A stretch of 16,795 nt of DNA from Candidatus Fermentibacterales bacterium (GCA_016928495.1 JAFGKQ010000280.1:1-16795), one strand, 5' to 3'. Numbered from the stretch's first letter, positions 6,490-15,024 are shown. The notes: generated by a model not told the origin, from the sequence alone. Translations and numbers: made by a program.

Positions 6490-7416
6490 ATGTCTGGAAC
6501 CGCATTCGTCTTTCCCGGTCAGGGGTCGCAATCCGTGGGCATGGACCGTCATCTCCGAGGCTTTCCTGCCGCGGCGGAGCTGCTGGACAGAACCGACGAG
6601 CTCACCGGAGTGGAGGGGCTGGCCGAGATGATATCCGCCGGCCCCATCGAGGACCTGACCCGCACTGACAGGGTGCAGCCGGCAATCACGATCGTCAGCC
6701 TGGCTGCGCTTGCCGTGCTCGGCTCGCACGGCATTCGGCCCACCGTGGTGGCGGGACACAGCCTGGGGGAGTATTCGGCTCTCGTGGCAGCCGGCGCGCT
6801 GAGGAGGGAGGACGCTCTCCTGCTGGTGCGCCATCGGGGCAGGCTGATGCAGGAGTGCGCCGACAGGCATCCCGGGGGAATGGCGGCCCTGATAGGAGCG
6901 GACAGAGAGGCGGCGGAGAGAGTCGTCTCGGAGGCATCGGAGGCTGGGGCCATCGGCATCGCCAACATCAACTCGAACGGGCAGGTAGTCATATCCGGAT
7001 GCTCGGAGGCCATCGATCTTGCGGGCAAGCTGGCGGCCGAGGCAGGGATCAGGCGCTTCATACCGCTCAGAGTCTCGGGAGCGTGGCACTCCCCCCTCAT
7101 GTCCGAGGCTGCCGCGGGTCTTCGCAGCTATCTCGATCGGGTCGAATTCCGTGATCCGTCCCTGGAAGTCGTCGCGAACGTCACCGCCTCGAGGATCGCC
7201 AGCGGCGCCGAGAGCAGGGACCTGCTGGAGAGACAGGTCACCTCCCCGGTGCTCTGGTCCGACAGCATCCGCTCGATGGTCGAGAGCGGAATCGACCACT
7301 TCGTGGAGGTTGGCCCCGGGAAGGTTCTCCAGGGCCTCTTCCGTGATTACCCGGGAGTCCGGGTCTCGGGAACGGAGTCCCTCGAGGCCATCACTGGCCT
7401 GGTCAGGGAGTCCTGA
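6490..7416 (+). CDS. fabD: Malonyl-CoA:ACP transacylase FabD
   Basis: A full-length 308-residue FabD. It moves the malonyl group from CoA to acyl carrier protein to supply type II fatty-acid synthesis in the cytosol. Signatures: FVFPGQGSQ at the N-terminus, the nucleophile Ser91 in GHSLGEY, Arg116 for malonyl carboxylate binding (RHRGRLMQ), NSNGQVVISG (161-170), catalytic His200 in GAWHSPLM, and EVGPGKVLQGL near the C-terminus. The ribosome site GGGAG (6476-6480) is 9 bases before ATG 6490. Unlike the usual fabH-fabD-fabG-acpP cluster, it stands alone between two minus-strand operons. No fab partner is in the window. Confidence 0.97.
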   Translation: MSGTAFVFPGQGSQSVGMDRHLRGFPAAAELLDRTDELTGVEGLAEMISAGPIEDLTRTDRVQPAITIVSLAALAVLGSHGIRPTVVAGHSLGEYSALVAAGALRREDALLLVRHRGRLMQECADRHPGGMAALIGADREAAERVVSEASEAGAIGIANINSNGQVVISGCSEAIDLAGKLAAEAGIRRFIPLRVSGAWHSPLMSEAAAGLRSYLDRVEFRDPSLEVVANVTASRIASGAESRDLLERQVTSPVLWSDSIRSMVESGIDHFVEVGPGKVLQGLFRDYPGVRVSGTESLEAITGLVRES

Positions 7417-7425
7417 GCCGACCTG

Positions 7426-7638
7426 CTACCTGGCCCAGCCCGATCCCTTGCACCCGGCGCAGGGAGACTCCTCTTCCGTGACCTCGTTGCGCACCCTGCC
7501 GGTGCCCTTGCACCTTCCACAGGGAGTGGGAGGATCCGGGACCCTCACGTAGCCGTCCCCTCCACATGCGTCGCAGGGAGAGCCCCCGGGGCCGTCCACT
7601 CCCGTTCCTCCGCACCATGCGCACTTGGCCATGGCCAT
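7426..7638 (-). CDS. Stand-alone DnaJ-type zinc-finger protein
   Basis: A 70-residue protein made almost only of four CxxCxGxG modules: CAWCGGTG (6-13), CDACGGDG (22-29), CGRCKGTG (40-47) and CAGCKGSG (60-67). This is the full cysteine-rich domain of DnaJ/Hsp40, which binds two zinc ions through motif pairs 1-4 and 2-3. The J-domain and substrate-binding domains are missing. A strong ribosome site AGGAG lies 6 bases before ATG 7638, so the ORF is expressed as its own protein. It follows the ThiD-Nudix gene by 18 bases on the same strand. Known free-standing proteins of this type include BSD2-like chaperones and anti-TRAP; its actual partner is unknown. It ends 9 bases from the converging fabD stop. 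Confidence 0.85.
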   Translation of the reverse strand: MAMAKCAWCGGTGVDGPGGSPCDACGGDGYVRVPDPPTPCGRCKGTGRVRNEVTEEESPCAGCKGSGWAR

Positions 7639-7656
7639 TGTCGTCTCCTCTCGGGT

Positions 7657-9009
7657 TCAGCCCGGGCGGCGGCCGTGCGAAGCGGCCAGGCGCGCGACCA
7701 GGCGATCGTGTGATGGGAACGCCAGCTCGGGCACCGAGTCGATCCGCGTCCAGATGACCTCTGACGCGTCGTCTCCCGGTGCTGCCTCTCCATTCCAGGT
7801 GCTGCTTCTCATGGCTACGAGGACTATGTCCCCGTAGGCGGTCCTGTCGCTCTCCACAGTCTCCAGTGCGAGCTCTCCGGCTTCGAGCCCGGTCTCCTCC
7901 AGAAGCTCCCTTCTCGCGCACTGCTCGATCGTCTCGCCCCGCTCGAGGAAGCCCCCCGGGAGCGAGAGCATGCCCCTGCCGGGCTGGATGGCCCGCCTGA
8001 CGAGCAGCACGGAGTCTCTGCTCGCGTCCAACAGGAGAAGGGCAACGGCAGGGAGGGGGTTCCGGTAGTGGACCAGCCCGCAGGATCGGCAGACGAGGTG
8101 TGCCGGCTGGTCGGCGAGGGTGCCCATGACGGCACCGCAGCGCGAGCAGTAGCGGGGGCTCTCGTAGAATGCCTCTCCATCCGGCAGGGGCGGCCCGGGA
8201 AGCAGGGGCGGCATATGGCCGGGCAGGAGGCCGTCGCCCGAGCGGAAGCTCGAGTCGATGGCCGTCTGGAGACGGCGGCGGCCTGCCGCCACCGCCTCTT
8301 CGAGGGAGGCTCCCGCCGCGATATAGGAGGCTATGGCCGAGGCAAGAGCGCATCCCGTTCCGTGCACATGCCCCCCGGCCGGGGGCCTCCTTCCCTCGAA
8401 CCAGAGCCTGGAGCCGCTTCGCGTCACCAGGAGATCTCTGGGAAGCCCTGCCAGATGGCCGCCCTTTACCATCACAGCCGCCGCCCCGCGCGCCAGGATC
8501 TCTTCCCCGGCAAGCTCCATGTCGCGGGGCGTGGACACGCTCCCGAGGCCGGCGAGCCACGCGGCCTCCTCGAGGTTTGGGGTGACCAGGAGCGCTCTCG
8601 GGAGAAGGAGCTCGATGACGAGTGCCTCGGGGTCCGCTGCCTCGCGGAGGGATTTGCCGGAGCTCGCCCTCGAGACGGGATCCAGGACATATGGCGTAGC
8701 GGAGAGCGGGGCGGAGGTCAGGGCACGGGCCAGCTCCCTCACGTGAGCGCCCGTGGGGAGCATCCCGCTCTTCACGGCGTCGATGCCGCCATCACGTATC
8801 ACGGCAGCGATCTGCGACGAGAAAAGCTCTGGAGGCACCGCTTCCCAGGCGTCCACCCGGGTCGAGGACTGGGCGGTGACTGCGCTGACCACCGGCGCCG
8901 GGTGAACGCCGCAGGCCGCGATCATCAGTATGTCCGCCGAGAGGCCGGCCCCGCCGCTCGGGTCGGTGCCTCCGACACACATCACGACCGGATATGGGTG
9001 TCTGGACAT
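7657..9009 (-). CDS. thiD: ThiD (HMP/HMP-P kinase) fused to zinc-ribbon Nudix hydrolase
   Basis: A 450-residue fusion. Residues 1-265 are a ribokinase-fold ThiD, which phosphorylates hydroxymethylpyrimidine (HMP) to HMP-P and HMP-PP for thiamine synthesis. It shows GGTDPSGGAGLSAD (13-26), TAQSS (46-50, pyrimidine contact), KSGMLP (80-85), DPV (110-112), TPNLEEA (143-149), VKGGH (181-185) and the HGTGC loop (216-220). After a Pro/Gly linker, four cysteines form a zinc ribbon (Cys288, 291, 307, 310). They lead into a complete Nudix box, G353-x5-E359-x7-R367-E368 with EETGL at 371-375, so both halves look active. The frame is open back to 9144, but ATG 9009 has GGAG 5 bases upstream and starts just before the first kinase strand. 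ThiD usually fuses to ThiE or ThiN; the Nudix partner is unusual. The zinc-finger gene follows by 18 bases. Confidence 0.92.
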   Translation of the reverse strand: MSRHPYPVVMCVGGTDPSGGAGLSADILMIAACGVHPAPVVSAVTAQSSTRVDAWEAVPPELFSSQIAAVIRDGGIDAVKSGMLPTGAHVRELARALTSAPLSATPYVLDPVSRASSGKSLREAADPEALVIELLLPRALLVTPNLEEAAWLAGLGSVSTPRDMELAGEEILARGAAAVMVKGGHLAGLPRDLLVTRSGSRLWFEGRRPPAGGHVHGTGCALASAIASYIAAGASLEEAVAAGRRRLQTAIDSSFRSGDGLLPGHMPPLLPGPPLPDGEAFYESPRYCSRCGAVMGTLADQPAHLVCRSCGLVHYRNPLPAVALLLLDASRDSVLLVRRAIQPGRGMLSLPGGFLERGETIEQCARRELLEETGLEAGELALETVESDRTAYGDIVLVAMRSSTWNGEAAPGDDASEVIWTRIDSVPELAFPSHDRLVARLAASHGRRPG

Positions 9010-9070
9010 GCTGCTCCAGTGGACTTTCGCGCCAGTCGCTGCGGCTTCCCACTCCGGAGCATTGGTGGTT
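9010..9070. promoter_or_regulatory. Short divergent promoter region thiD-nudix / tamA
   Basis: Sixty-one bases separate the two divergent starts. On the plus strand, TTCCCA (9046-9051) and TATGCT (9070-9075) are 18 bases apart, each matching the sigma-70 consensus at four of six. If that promoter is real, transcription would start near 9081-9083 and the ATG at 9083 could be nearly leaderless. The evidence is weak, and no terminator, riboswitch or TPP (THI-box) element can be seen before thiD. Confidence 0.25.
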
Positions 9071-10891
9071 ATGCTAAGGCCCATGAAGGGCCTCGGGAAG
9101 CTTCTCCTCGACAGCGCGAAGCTCTGCCTGCCGGCGGTCGCCATGATCGCAGCGGGCAGTGCGGATGCCGACTACATCGAACCAACTATAGACTCGATAT
9201 ACGTCACGGACAATCTTCCGGTATCCAGAGGCGACCTTCTGAGAGGAACGGGGCTGAGGGAGGGCATCCCCCAGTTCCAGGTCACCAGACGGGGAGTCCT
9301 CGACGCCGTTCTCGACAACCTGACCTCCAGGGGCTATCTCGAAGCCGACGTGAACGTGATCTGGCCATCGTGGACCGATGAGCTAGGCGTGGCGGAGATC
9401 CATGTGGCGCCTGGAAGGCGAAGCCACTACAGCGGTTTCGTGGTATCGGGCAACACGGTCTTCGAGGCCGCGGAGATCGCCCGGATGCTCGGGCTGAGCC
9501 CCGGAGACCTGCTGACCCCGGCGGCGCTGGCCGACATGGAGAGCCAGCTCCTGGACGCCTACAGGCAGAGGGGCTATGTCGGCGCGATCATAAGGGTCGT
9601 AGTTGCTCCTCCCGACACCGCGGGTCTGCCGGACACACTGTCGGAGATCGACAGGGCCGTGGAGTGCGAGGTTACCGAAGGCCAGCAGGTCCACCTGGGC
9701 GCCATCCGCGTCGAGGGACTCGACACGGTCCGTAAGAAGGTGGTGATCCGCGAGATACCTCTGGCCCGGGGCGATTCGCTGGACATGCGGATCCTCAGGG
9801 AGTCCATCTCTGACGTCTACGGACTCGGCCTCTTCCAGACGGTGAGGATCCGCTACGAGGGACTGGAGGAGGGCAGCGACACCGTTGATGTCGTCGTTTC
9901 CGTGACGGAGAGGGACTACCGGACGGTCGATCTCGGAGGCGGGTACCTCTCCCCCTCCGCGATCACGGGCAGCGCCTACTGGAACCACCCGAACCTGTTC
10001 GGCAACAACCAGCGCCTCAACATCGGGGGCAGGATCACACGATACCTGAGCTCCGGAGGAGGAGACGAGGTGGTTCCTCAGGTGTCCTACGAAGAGCCCT
10101 ACTTCATCTCGACCAGGTGGACCGCCAGGGTCACTGCCGACTACCTCTACAAGGAGCTGCCCGGCATCAGCGAGAGATCCTACGGAATAGAGACGACCTT
10201 CAGCAGGCGCTTCGGCAGGTCGCTCGAGTGGGAGGTGGGCTACAGAGTGGAGCGCTCCCGCTACGCCGAAGAGGCGGAGGAGTCGGACTGGGCGACCAGC
10301 GCCATCGTTTCCACCTCTCTCGTGCATGACACCAGGAACTCACCGTTCTCCCCCTCCCGGGGACACAGGCTCAGCGGAGGGGTGGATGCCGCCGGGCTTC
10401 TCGTGGGCGGACGGCAGTACTATCGCCTCACAGCCGAGGTGCGGGTGTTCAAGGCCGTGAAGAGGGACTTCATCCTTGCCTGGAGGCTGGGAGCGGGCAG
10501 AGTGGAGCCCTACGGTGGCGATGAGATCGTCGAGCCCGATGACAGGTTCTTCCTGGGCGGGGGCACTACTGTCAGGGGCTATGGATTCAATGACCTGGGA
10601 CCGGAGGACGAGCAGGGCAACTCGCTGGGCGGAAGGGTGATGCTCCTGGGGAACATCGAGACGAGGCTCAGGGTGATCGGCTCACTCGGGTTCGTCCTGT
10701 TCGCCGACACGGGTGGGCTCTGGGACTCTCTCTCGGATGTCTCGCTCGACAACATGGGGTTCGGTACCGGCCTCGGCCTGAGGTACGAGACGCCATTCGG
10801 GCCTCTGAGGATCGACTACGGGTTCGCCCCGACATGGCGCGAGGGTTTCCGCAGGGGAAGGGTGTACGTGGCCCTTGGGCACGCCTTCTGA
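9071..10891 (+). CDS. tamA: TamA-like outer-membrane POTRA/beta-barrel protein
   Basis: A 606-residue Omp85-family protein. A signal peptide (core LCLPAVAMIAAG, likely cut near residue 33) precedes three POTRA domains. These lie at about 36-110, 115-195 (VVSGNTVFEAAEIARML) and 205-282 (VEGLDTVRKKVVIREIP). From about residue 283 (YRTVDLGGGYLSPSA) comes a 16-strand-type barrel with the NPNLFG-like strand (HPNLFGNNQRL) and the lid-loop motif VRGY (501-504). It ends in the aromatic C-terminal residue Phe (ALGHAF). Three POTRAs and a tamB gene immediately downstream favour TamA over BamA, which usually has five. It works in outer-membrane biogenesis or lipid transport with TamB. The frame is open to 8930, but the signal peptide points to ATG 9071 (GGAG 11 bases upstream) or ATG 9083. 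Confidence 0.87.
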   Translation: MLRPMKGLGKLLLDSAKLCLPAVAMIAAGSADADYIEPTIDSIYVTDNLPVSRGDLLRGTGLREGIPQFQVTRRGVLDAVLDNLTSRGYLEADVNVIWPSWTDELGVAEIHVAPGRRSHYSGFVVSGNTVFEAAEIARMLGLSPGDLLTPAALADMESQLLDAYRQRGYVGAIIRVVVAPPDTAGLPDTLSEIDRAVECEVTEGQQVHLGAIRVEGLDTVRKKVVIREIPLARGDSLDMRILRESISDVYGLGLFQTVRIRYEGLEEGSDTVDVVVSVTERDYRTVDLGGGYLSPSAITGSAYWNHPNLFGNNQRLNIGGRITRYLSSGGGDEVVPQVSYEEPYFISTRWTARVTADYLYKELPGISERSYGIETTFSRRFGRSLEWEVGYRVERSRYAEEAEESDWATSAIVSTSLVHDTRNSPFSPSRGHRLSGGVDAAGLLVGGRQYYRLTAEVRVFKAVKRDFILAWRLGAGRVEPYGGDEIVEPDDRFFLGGGTTVRGYGFNDLGPEDEQGNSLGGRVMLLGNIETRLRVIGSLGFVLFADTGGLWDSLSDVSLDNMGFGTGLGLRYETPFGPLRIDYGFAPTWREGFRRGRVYVALGHAF

Positions 10892-10894
10892 CGA

Positions 10895-13800
10895 ATGCTA
10901 GTCTCAACGCGCTCCGAGATCTTCGGCAGGTGGCTCGCCGCCGCTTCCCTCGGGCTGTTCCTGCTGCTTCTGACCTTCTACGCGCTGTGGGCCCTCGGTT
11001 TCCTGGATCAGGCAGTCGGCATGATCATCTCTTCCGTGGCAAGCTCGGACAGCATTACCATCAGGGTGGTCTGCCCCAGGAGCGATCTCTTCTGGAGCAC
11101 CTCCGTAGATACAGTTGTGGTGCTGACGCACGACGGTGTGCGAGTGGTGGTCAGCGATGTGGACATTGACGGCTCCGCAGTCTCCTACCTCGCCGGCAGG
11201 GGTCTCAGGCGGCTCCGGGCCGGAGAGGTCGTGGTCGAGGTGCCGCTTCGTGACAGCACAGGCCCCTCCGGAACGCTGCCCGAGGTGCTCGCCTCGGTAG
11301 AGGACGGGATCGTCACCACTGTCGATTCCCTGCTGGTGGAGGCCGGCCGTGTTCGTGTCCATGGAGTGGATGTTGCCGATTCGATCTTCCTGGCCACCGG
11401 GCTGATCGTAGATAACGGGGCCGTTCTGCGGATCGACAGCCTCAGCGCCGTGGTGCCGCGCGCCGGGCGGGTCACCGCCAACGGACACCTGAGGCTTGCC
11501 AACTGCGTCCTCTCTTCCGAAGGGTTCTCCGCTGCCTCCACAGCGGGGGGCGTGGAACTGCACGGCGAGATGGACGGCATCGGACGCCTTCTGCAAGCGG
11601 AAGGCTCCGGTTGGCTGAGCCTGGTCCCCCTGCTGCCCTTCGCCTCGGGCGTGGTGAGGTTCGAGACGACGACCCACGGCAGTCTGGACCGACCCGAGCT
11701 CGTGATGAGCCTGCTCACGGAGAACCTCCGGCTCTTCGGGAGAGAGGTCCGGGCCGACCTCGACTCCCTTCACCTGGGTCTCGACAGCGTGAGGGTCTTC
11801 GAAGGGCACTTCGAGTCGGGGTCCGTGGCCGGGAGCTTCAGCGGCCGCCTCTCCTTCGGCGACGGGTGGTTCGCCAGGGCCGACCTCGCTCTTGCCGGGT
11901 TCGACCCGGCGAGCGAGCTCGGAGCCGACCTCCCGGGAATGAGGCTGACCGGCAGAGCCAGCGTCTCCGCGAGCGGATCCTTGCTGGGCCCGGGGTCGCT
12001 GTGGTTCGATTGCGACCTTGCCAGCGTGACCATGGTGGATGACGAGCTGGGACGGGTGAGGGCCAGCGGGGAGGTTTCCGCAGGGGCCTGGAGCCTCGAT
12101 GCCTCTGCCACCGGGACCTACGGAAGGGTCTCCTATCGCGGCTCGGGGGAGATGGGCGCGGACTGGCTGCCCGCCGCTCACTCGGGGAGGCTCGAGCTTG
12201 CCCTCTCGTCGCTTCCCGCCGCCCTGGGGAGGCTGCGCGGCGTCGGGGAGCTCCCGCAGGCGTCCGGGATCTCAGGCGGCCTGGATGTCTCCGGATCGCG
12301 AAGAGCGCTGCGGCTCTCCGGGTCACTGGCCATGTCGGACATGGGCTACGGCGGTCTCGCTGCCTCGGATGTCGCCCTCGAGGGGGCGATGAGTGTCGGG
12401 CCCGGAGTGACCTCCGGCAGGGCGTCGCTCGAGATCGGCAGCCTGTCGTCGCCCATCGGCGAGCTGCAGCTCCGTACCACGATGACTGCGGCGTGGCCTT
12501 CCATCGAGGTGGAGAGCCTCGAGTTGTCGACTGCCGGAGGCATCTGCGCCAGTGCGAGCGGGAGAGTGGAGCTCGCGGGGGAGAGCGGCTCGGTCAGGAT
12601 GAATGGGCTCGCGCTGAGCATGAGCAAGCTCAGGCTCGTTTCCGACGGTCTGGTGAGCCTGGTGGCCGGTCCGGAGTCCATCGTCCTCGACAGCCTCTGG
12701 CTTCAGACTCCTCATGGGCAGATACTGGCATCGCTGCGCTCAGGCCCCGGTGACACCCTGGCCCTCGCGCTGAGGCTCTCCGATCTCGACCTGGCATCGG
12801 CCTCCAGCGCGTCCGGGCTTCTCCACGGGATCTCCGGCATAGGCTCGATCGAGCTGACGGCAGTCAGGCAGGGCCCCGAGCTCCTGGCCAGTCTGGACGG
12901 GCTGATCCGGTCCCCGTCCTATGGACCGTTCTCTTCGGACAGCATCACCTTGAGCGCTTTTCTCACCAACGACTCCCTGGCGATAGAGGGGGTCTACTCC
13001 TGGCGCGAGGGCAGGAGGAGCGGGTTGCGCGCCTCGCTCGACTCCCCCTGGAGCGGGGAGAGCCCGGGCTTACGCAGGGGGAGCCTGAGGTTCATCGAGC
13101 TCGAGGTCGAGGAGCCGCTGGACTGGGTGCTGAGCCTCCTGCCAACGGGCCTGAGAACCAGGGGCGGCTACCTGTCCGCGCACCTGGAGTACGAGAGGAT
13201 AGGGCCTGATGCCGATCCGGTCGTGGATGCCGAGATCTCCGCAAGGGCGGACGAGCTCTACCTCACCTCGATGGGCATAGTCGTGCCGAACGTGTTGATC
13301 ACCGTGCAGCACTCCGACCCGGCGGAAGCCACCTTCACCACGCAGTTCAGCCTGACCGCCCTGGACGTGCTCGGGGGAAGCCTCGGCGTGAGCGGGAGCC
13401 TCGAGTTCACGGACTACCTACCTGATCCGCGGATCGGAAGCTACAGCTTCACCGGAAGGGCTTCCAGCATCAACATCGGGATCCCGAACCTCGCGAGCCT
13501 CGTGGTCGAGGGGAAGTTCTCCTGCTCGGGGCACTCCTCCTCCAAGCGTCCCCTCGTCTCGGGCGCAATTCAGGTCTCGGAGGGACTGGTGACGATCCCC
13601 GACATGGGATCCGAAGGAGCCTCGACGCCGGATCTTCCCGTGGAGCTGGATGTTTCCATCGGCGCGTCGAGGGGCCTCTGGTTCAGGTCCTCGTTCGCCG
13701 ACATCGAGCTGAACGCCGACCTGAGAGTGGTCACGAACCAGCATCGGCCGGCAGTCCTGGGCACGATCAATGCCGTTCGAGGCAGGATGTTCCTGTTGCA

Positions 13801-14401
13801 GAAGGAGTTCCAGATCATCGAGGGCTCTATCCAGTTCTTCGGGCTAGTGCCGATCAGGCCCTACGTCACGGCCATTGCGGAGACGAGGATCATCGGAGCC
13901 ATGGACAGGGAGACCTACGTCATCATGGCGCTGGTGCAGGGCTATCTGGACAACCTGGAGATGACCCTGTCCGGCACCGGGCCCGCGGGCGACCTGCTGC
14001 AGGAGGACATCATAACTCTGCTGGCGCTGGGCATCACCTACGACCAGCTCCAGCAGTTGGACACCGGCGCCCTGGAGTCCGAGCTGGAGAGCATAGCCCA
14101 GAGCTATGTCGGCCAGCTCCTGGCCAGGAGCATCCGGGAGGGCATCGGCCTGGACCAGCTCGTCCTGGATCCTGAGCTCATGGGAGAGCAGGAGGACAGG
14201 AGCCTCACGGTCAACATAGGCAAGTACGTTCTGCCCGACCTGTTCCTCTCCTACGAGGGCGACGTGCTCTCTTCCGAGCCCGGCACGATACGGGCCCAGT
14301 ACTTCCTGACAAGGGACTTCTCGGTGATAGGCAGCACGAGGTCGAGCCTCCACGGCGAGATGGAGCCCTCCCTGGAGCTCCACTACACCTTCCGGTACTG
14401 A
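10895..14401 (+). CDS. tamB: TamB-like translocation/assembly module protein (DUF490)
   Basis: A 1168-residue AsmA-like bridge protein, close to the length of E. coli TamB (1259). A single N-terminal membrane anchor lies at about 12-36. It is followed by some 750 residues of repeated, hydrophobic-polar alternating beta strands typical of the lipid-transfer groove. The C-terminal DUF490 domain includes GTINAVRGRMFLLQKEFQIIEGSIQFFG (about 956-983), ALGITYDQL and a final barrel-like NIGKYVLPDLFLSYEGD...LHYTFRY. Family knowledge: TamB spans the periplasm, contacts the TamA POTRAs and moves phospholipid to the outer membrane. ATG 10895 comes 3 bases after the tamA stop with no clear ribosome site, which indicates translational coupling. 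Its stop overlaps the glycosylase start. Confidence 0.88.
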   Translation: MLVSTRSEIFGRWLAAASLGLFLLLLTFYALWALGFLDQAVGMIISSVASSDSITIRVVCPRSDLFWSTSVDTVVVLTHDGVRVVVSDVDIDGSAVSYLAGRGLRRLRAGEVVVEVPLRDSTGPSGTLPEVLASVEDGIVTTVDSLLVEAGRVRVHGVDVADSIFLATGLIVDNGAVLRIDSLSAVVPRAGRVTANGHLRLANCVLSSEGFSAASTAGGVELHGEMDGIGRLLQAEGSGWLSLVPLLPFASGVVRFETTTHGSLDRPELVMSLLTENLRLFGREVRADLDSLHLGLDSVRVFEGHFESGSVAGSFSGRLSFGDGWFARADLALAGFDPASELGADLPGMRLTGRASVSASGSLLGPGSLWFDCDLASVTMVDDELGRVRASGEVSAGAWSLDASATGTYGRVSYRGSGEMGADWLPAAHSGRLELALSSLPAALGRLRGVGELPQASGISGGLDVSGSRRALRLSGSLAMSDMGYGGLAASDVALEGAMSVGPGVTSGRASLEIGSLSSPIGELQLRTTMTAAWPSIEVESLELSTAGGICASASGRVELAGESGSVRMNGLALSMSKLRLVSDGLVSLVAGPESIVLDSLWLQTPHGQILASLRSGPGDTLALALRLSDLDLASASSASGLLHGISGIGSIELTAVRQGPELLASLDGLIRSPSYGPFSSDSITLSAFLTNDSLAIEGVYSWREGRRSGLRASLDSPWSGESPGLRRGSLRFIELEVEEPLDWVLSLLPTGLRTRGGYLSAHLEYERIGPDADPVVDAEISARADELYLTSMGIVVPNVLITVQHSDPAEATFTTQFSLTALDVLGGSLGVSGSLEFTDYLPDPRIGSYSFTGRASSINIGIPNLASLVVEGKFSCSGHSSSKRPLVSGAIQVSEGLVTIPDMGSEGASTPDLPVELDVSIGASRGLWFRSSFADIELNADLRVVTNQHRPAVLGTINAVRGRMFLLQKEFQIIEGSIQFFGLVPIRPYVTAIAETRIIGAMDRETYVIMALVQGYLDNLEMTLSGTGPAGDLLQEDIITLLALGITYDQLQQLDTGALESELESIAQSYVGQLLARSIREGIGLDQLVLDPELMGEQEDRSLTVNIGKYVLPDLFLSYEGDVLSSEPGTIRAQYFLTRDFSVIGSTRSSLHGEMEPSLELHYTFRY

Positions 14402-15024
14402 TGTCAGGAAAGGGGATGCCGGCAGGCTCGGCACGCGGAGCCTGGCTGCTGCCCGACGAGTCCTTCTACGACGCGGGTTGCGTGGATCTTGCAGGACTCC
14501 TGATAGGCTGCCTGCTCGAGCGTGTCAGTGGTGAGGGCACCCGCCGGGGGATGATCGTCGAGACGGAGGCCTACTCCGAAGACGAGGCCTCCAGCCATTC
14601 CTTCCGTGGCAGGACGCAGCGAAACTGGCCCATGTTCGACAGGGGAGGCCTGGCCTATGTCTACATTATCTATGGCCTTCACCACTGCTTCAATGTCTCC
14701 TCGGGTCTGACCGGGCGCGGGGAGGCTGTTCTGGTGAGGGCTCTCGAGCCCCTGGAAGGCCTCGGGCTCATGCGGGAGGCCAGGGGCACCGCAAGCGTGC
14801 GGGACCTCTGCAGGGGCCCCGGAAGGCTCTGCCAGGCAATGGGGATCACTCTGGCCCAGAACGGGCATGATCTCAGGTCCGGTGATCTCCGGGTCCTGGT
14901 TCCGGCCCGGACGGGCAACCTTCGCATCGCAACGAGCCGCAGAACCGGGATCAGCAGGGCCAGGGAGCTGGAATGGCGGTTCTACCTGAACGGCTCCCCC
15001 TACGTGTCCTCGAGTCGCTCGTAG
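14401..15024 (+). CDS. mpg: DNA-3-methyladenine glycosylase (AAG/MPG family)
   Basis: A 207-residue base-excision repair enzyme that cuts alkylated purines such as 3-methyladenine from DNA. Characteristic blocks: MIVETEAYSEDEASSHSFRGRTQRNWPMF (51-79), LAYVYIIYGLHHCFNVSSG (84-102), VLVRALEPLEGL (110-121) and CRGPGRLCQAMGI (138-150). By comparison with human AAG, Glu56 is the water-activating residue, and Tyr58 and His66 line the base pocket. The length is normal for the bacterial family. Its ATG overlaps the tamB stop as TGATG, so it is translated by reinitiation from the tamAB transcript. No separate promoter is visible. The last 25 bases overlap the opposing regulator gene. Confidence 0.95.
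   Translation: MSGKGMPAGSARGAWLLPDESFYDAGCVDLAGLLIGCLLERVSGEGTRRGMIVETEAYSEDEASSHSFRGRTQRNWPMFDRGGLAYVYIIYGLHHCFNVSSGLTGRGEAVLVRALEPLEGLGLMREARGTASVRDLCRGPGRLCQAMGITLAQNGHDLRSGDLRVLVPARTGNLRIATSRRTGISRARELEWRFYLNGSPYVSSSRS

Noticed and set aside
8068-9070. Plus-strand open frames through the thiD region (one reaching 9381, another starting at 8930)
   Set aside because: They are antisense to the kinase and Nudix motifs and low in hydrophobic order. The TamA frame begins properly only at the signal peptide at 9071/9083.
9010-9144. Upstream extension of the ThiD frame to an ATG at 9144
   Set aside because: It would overlap the tamA signal peptide. ATG 9009 has a good ribosome site and sits directly before the first kinase strand.
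10904-12181. A 425-codon minus-strand frame opposite tamB
   Set aside because: Its composition is typical of a GC-rich shadow frame and it has no ribosome site or motif.
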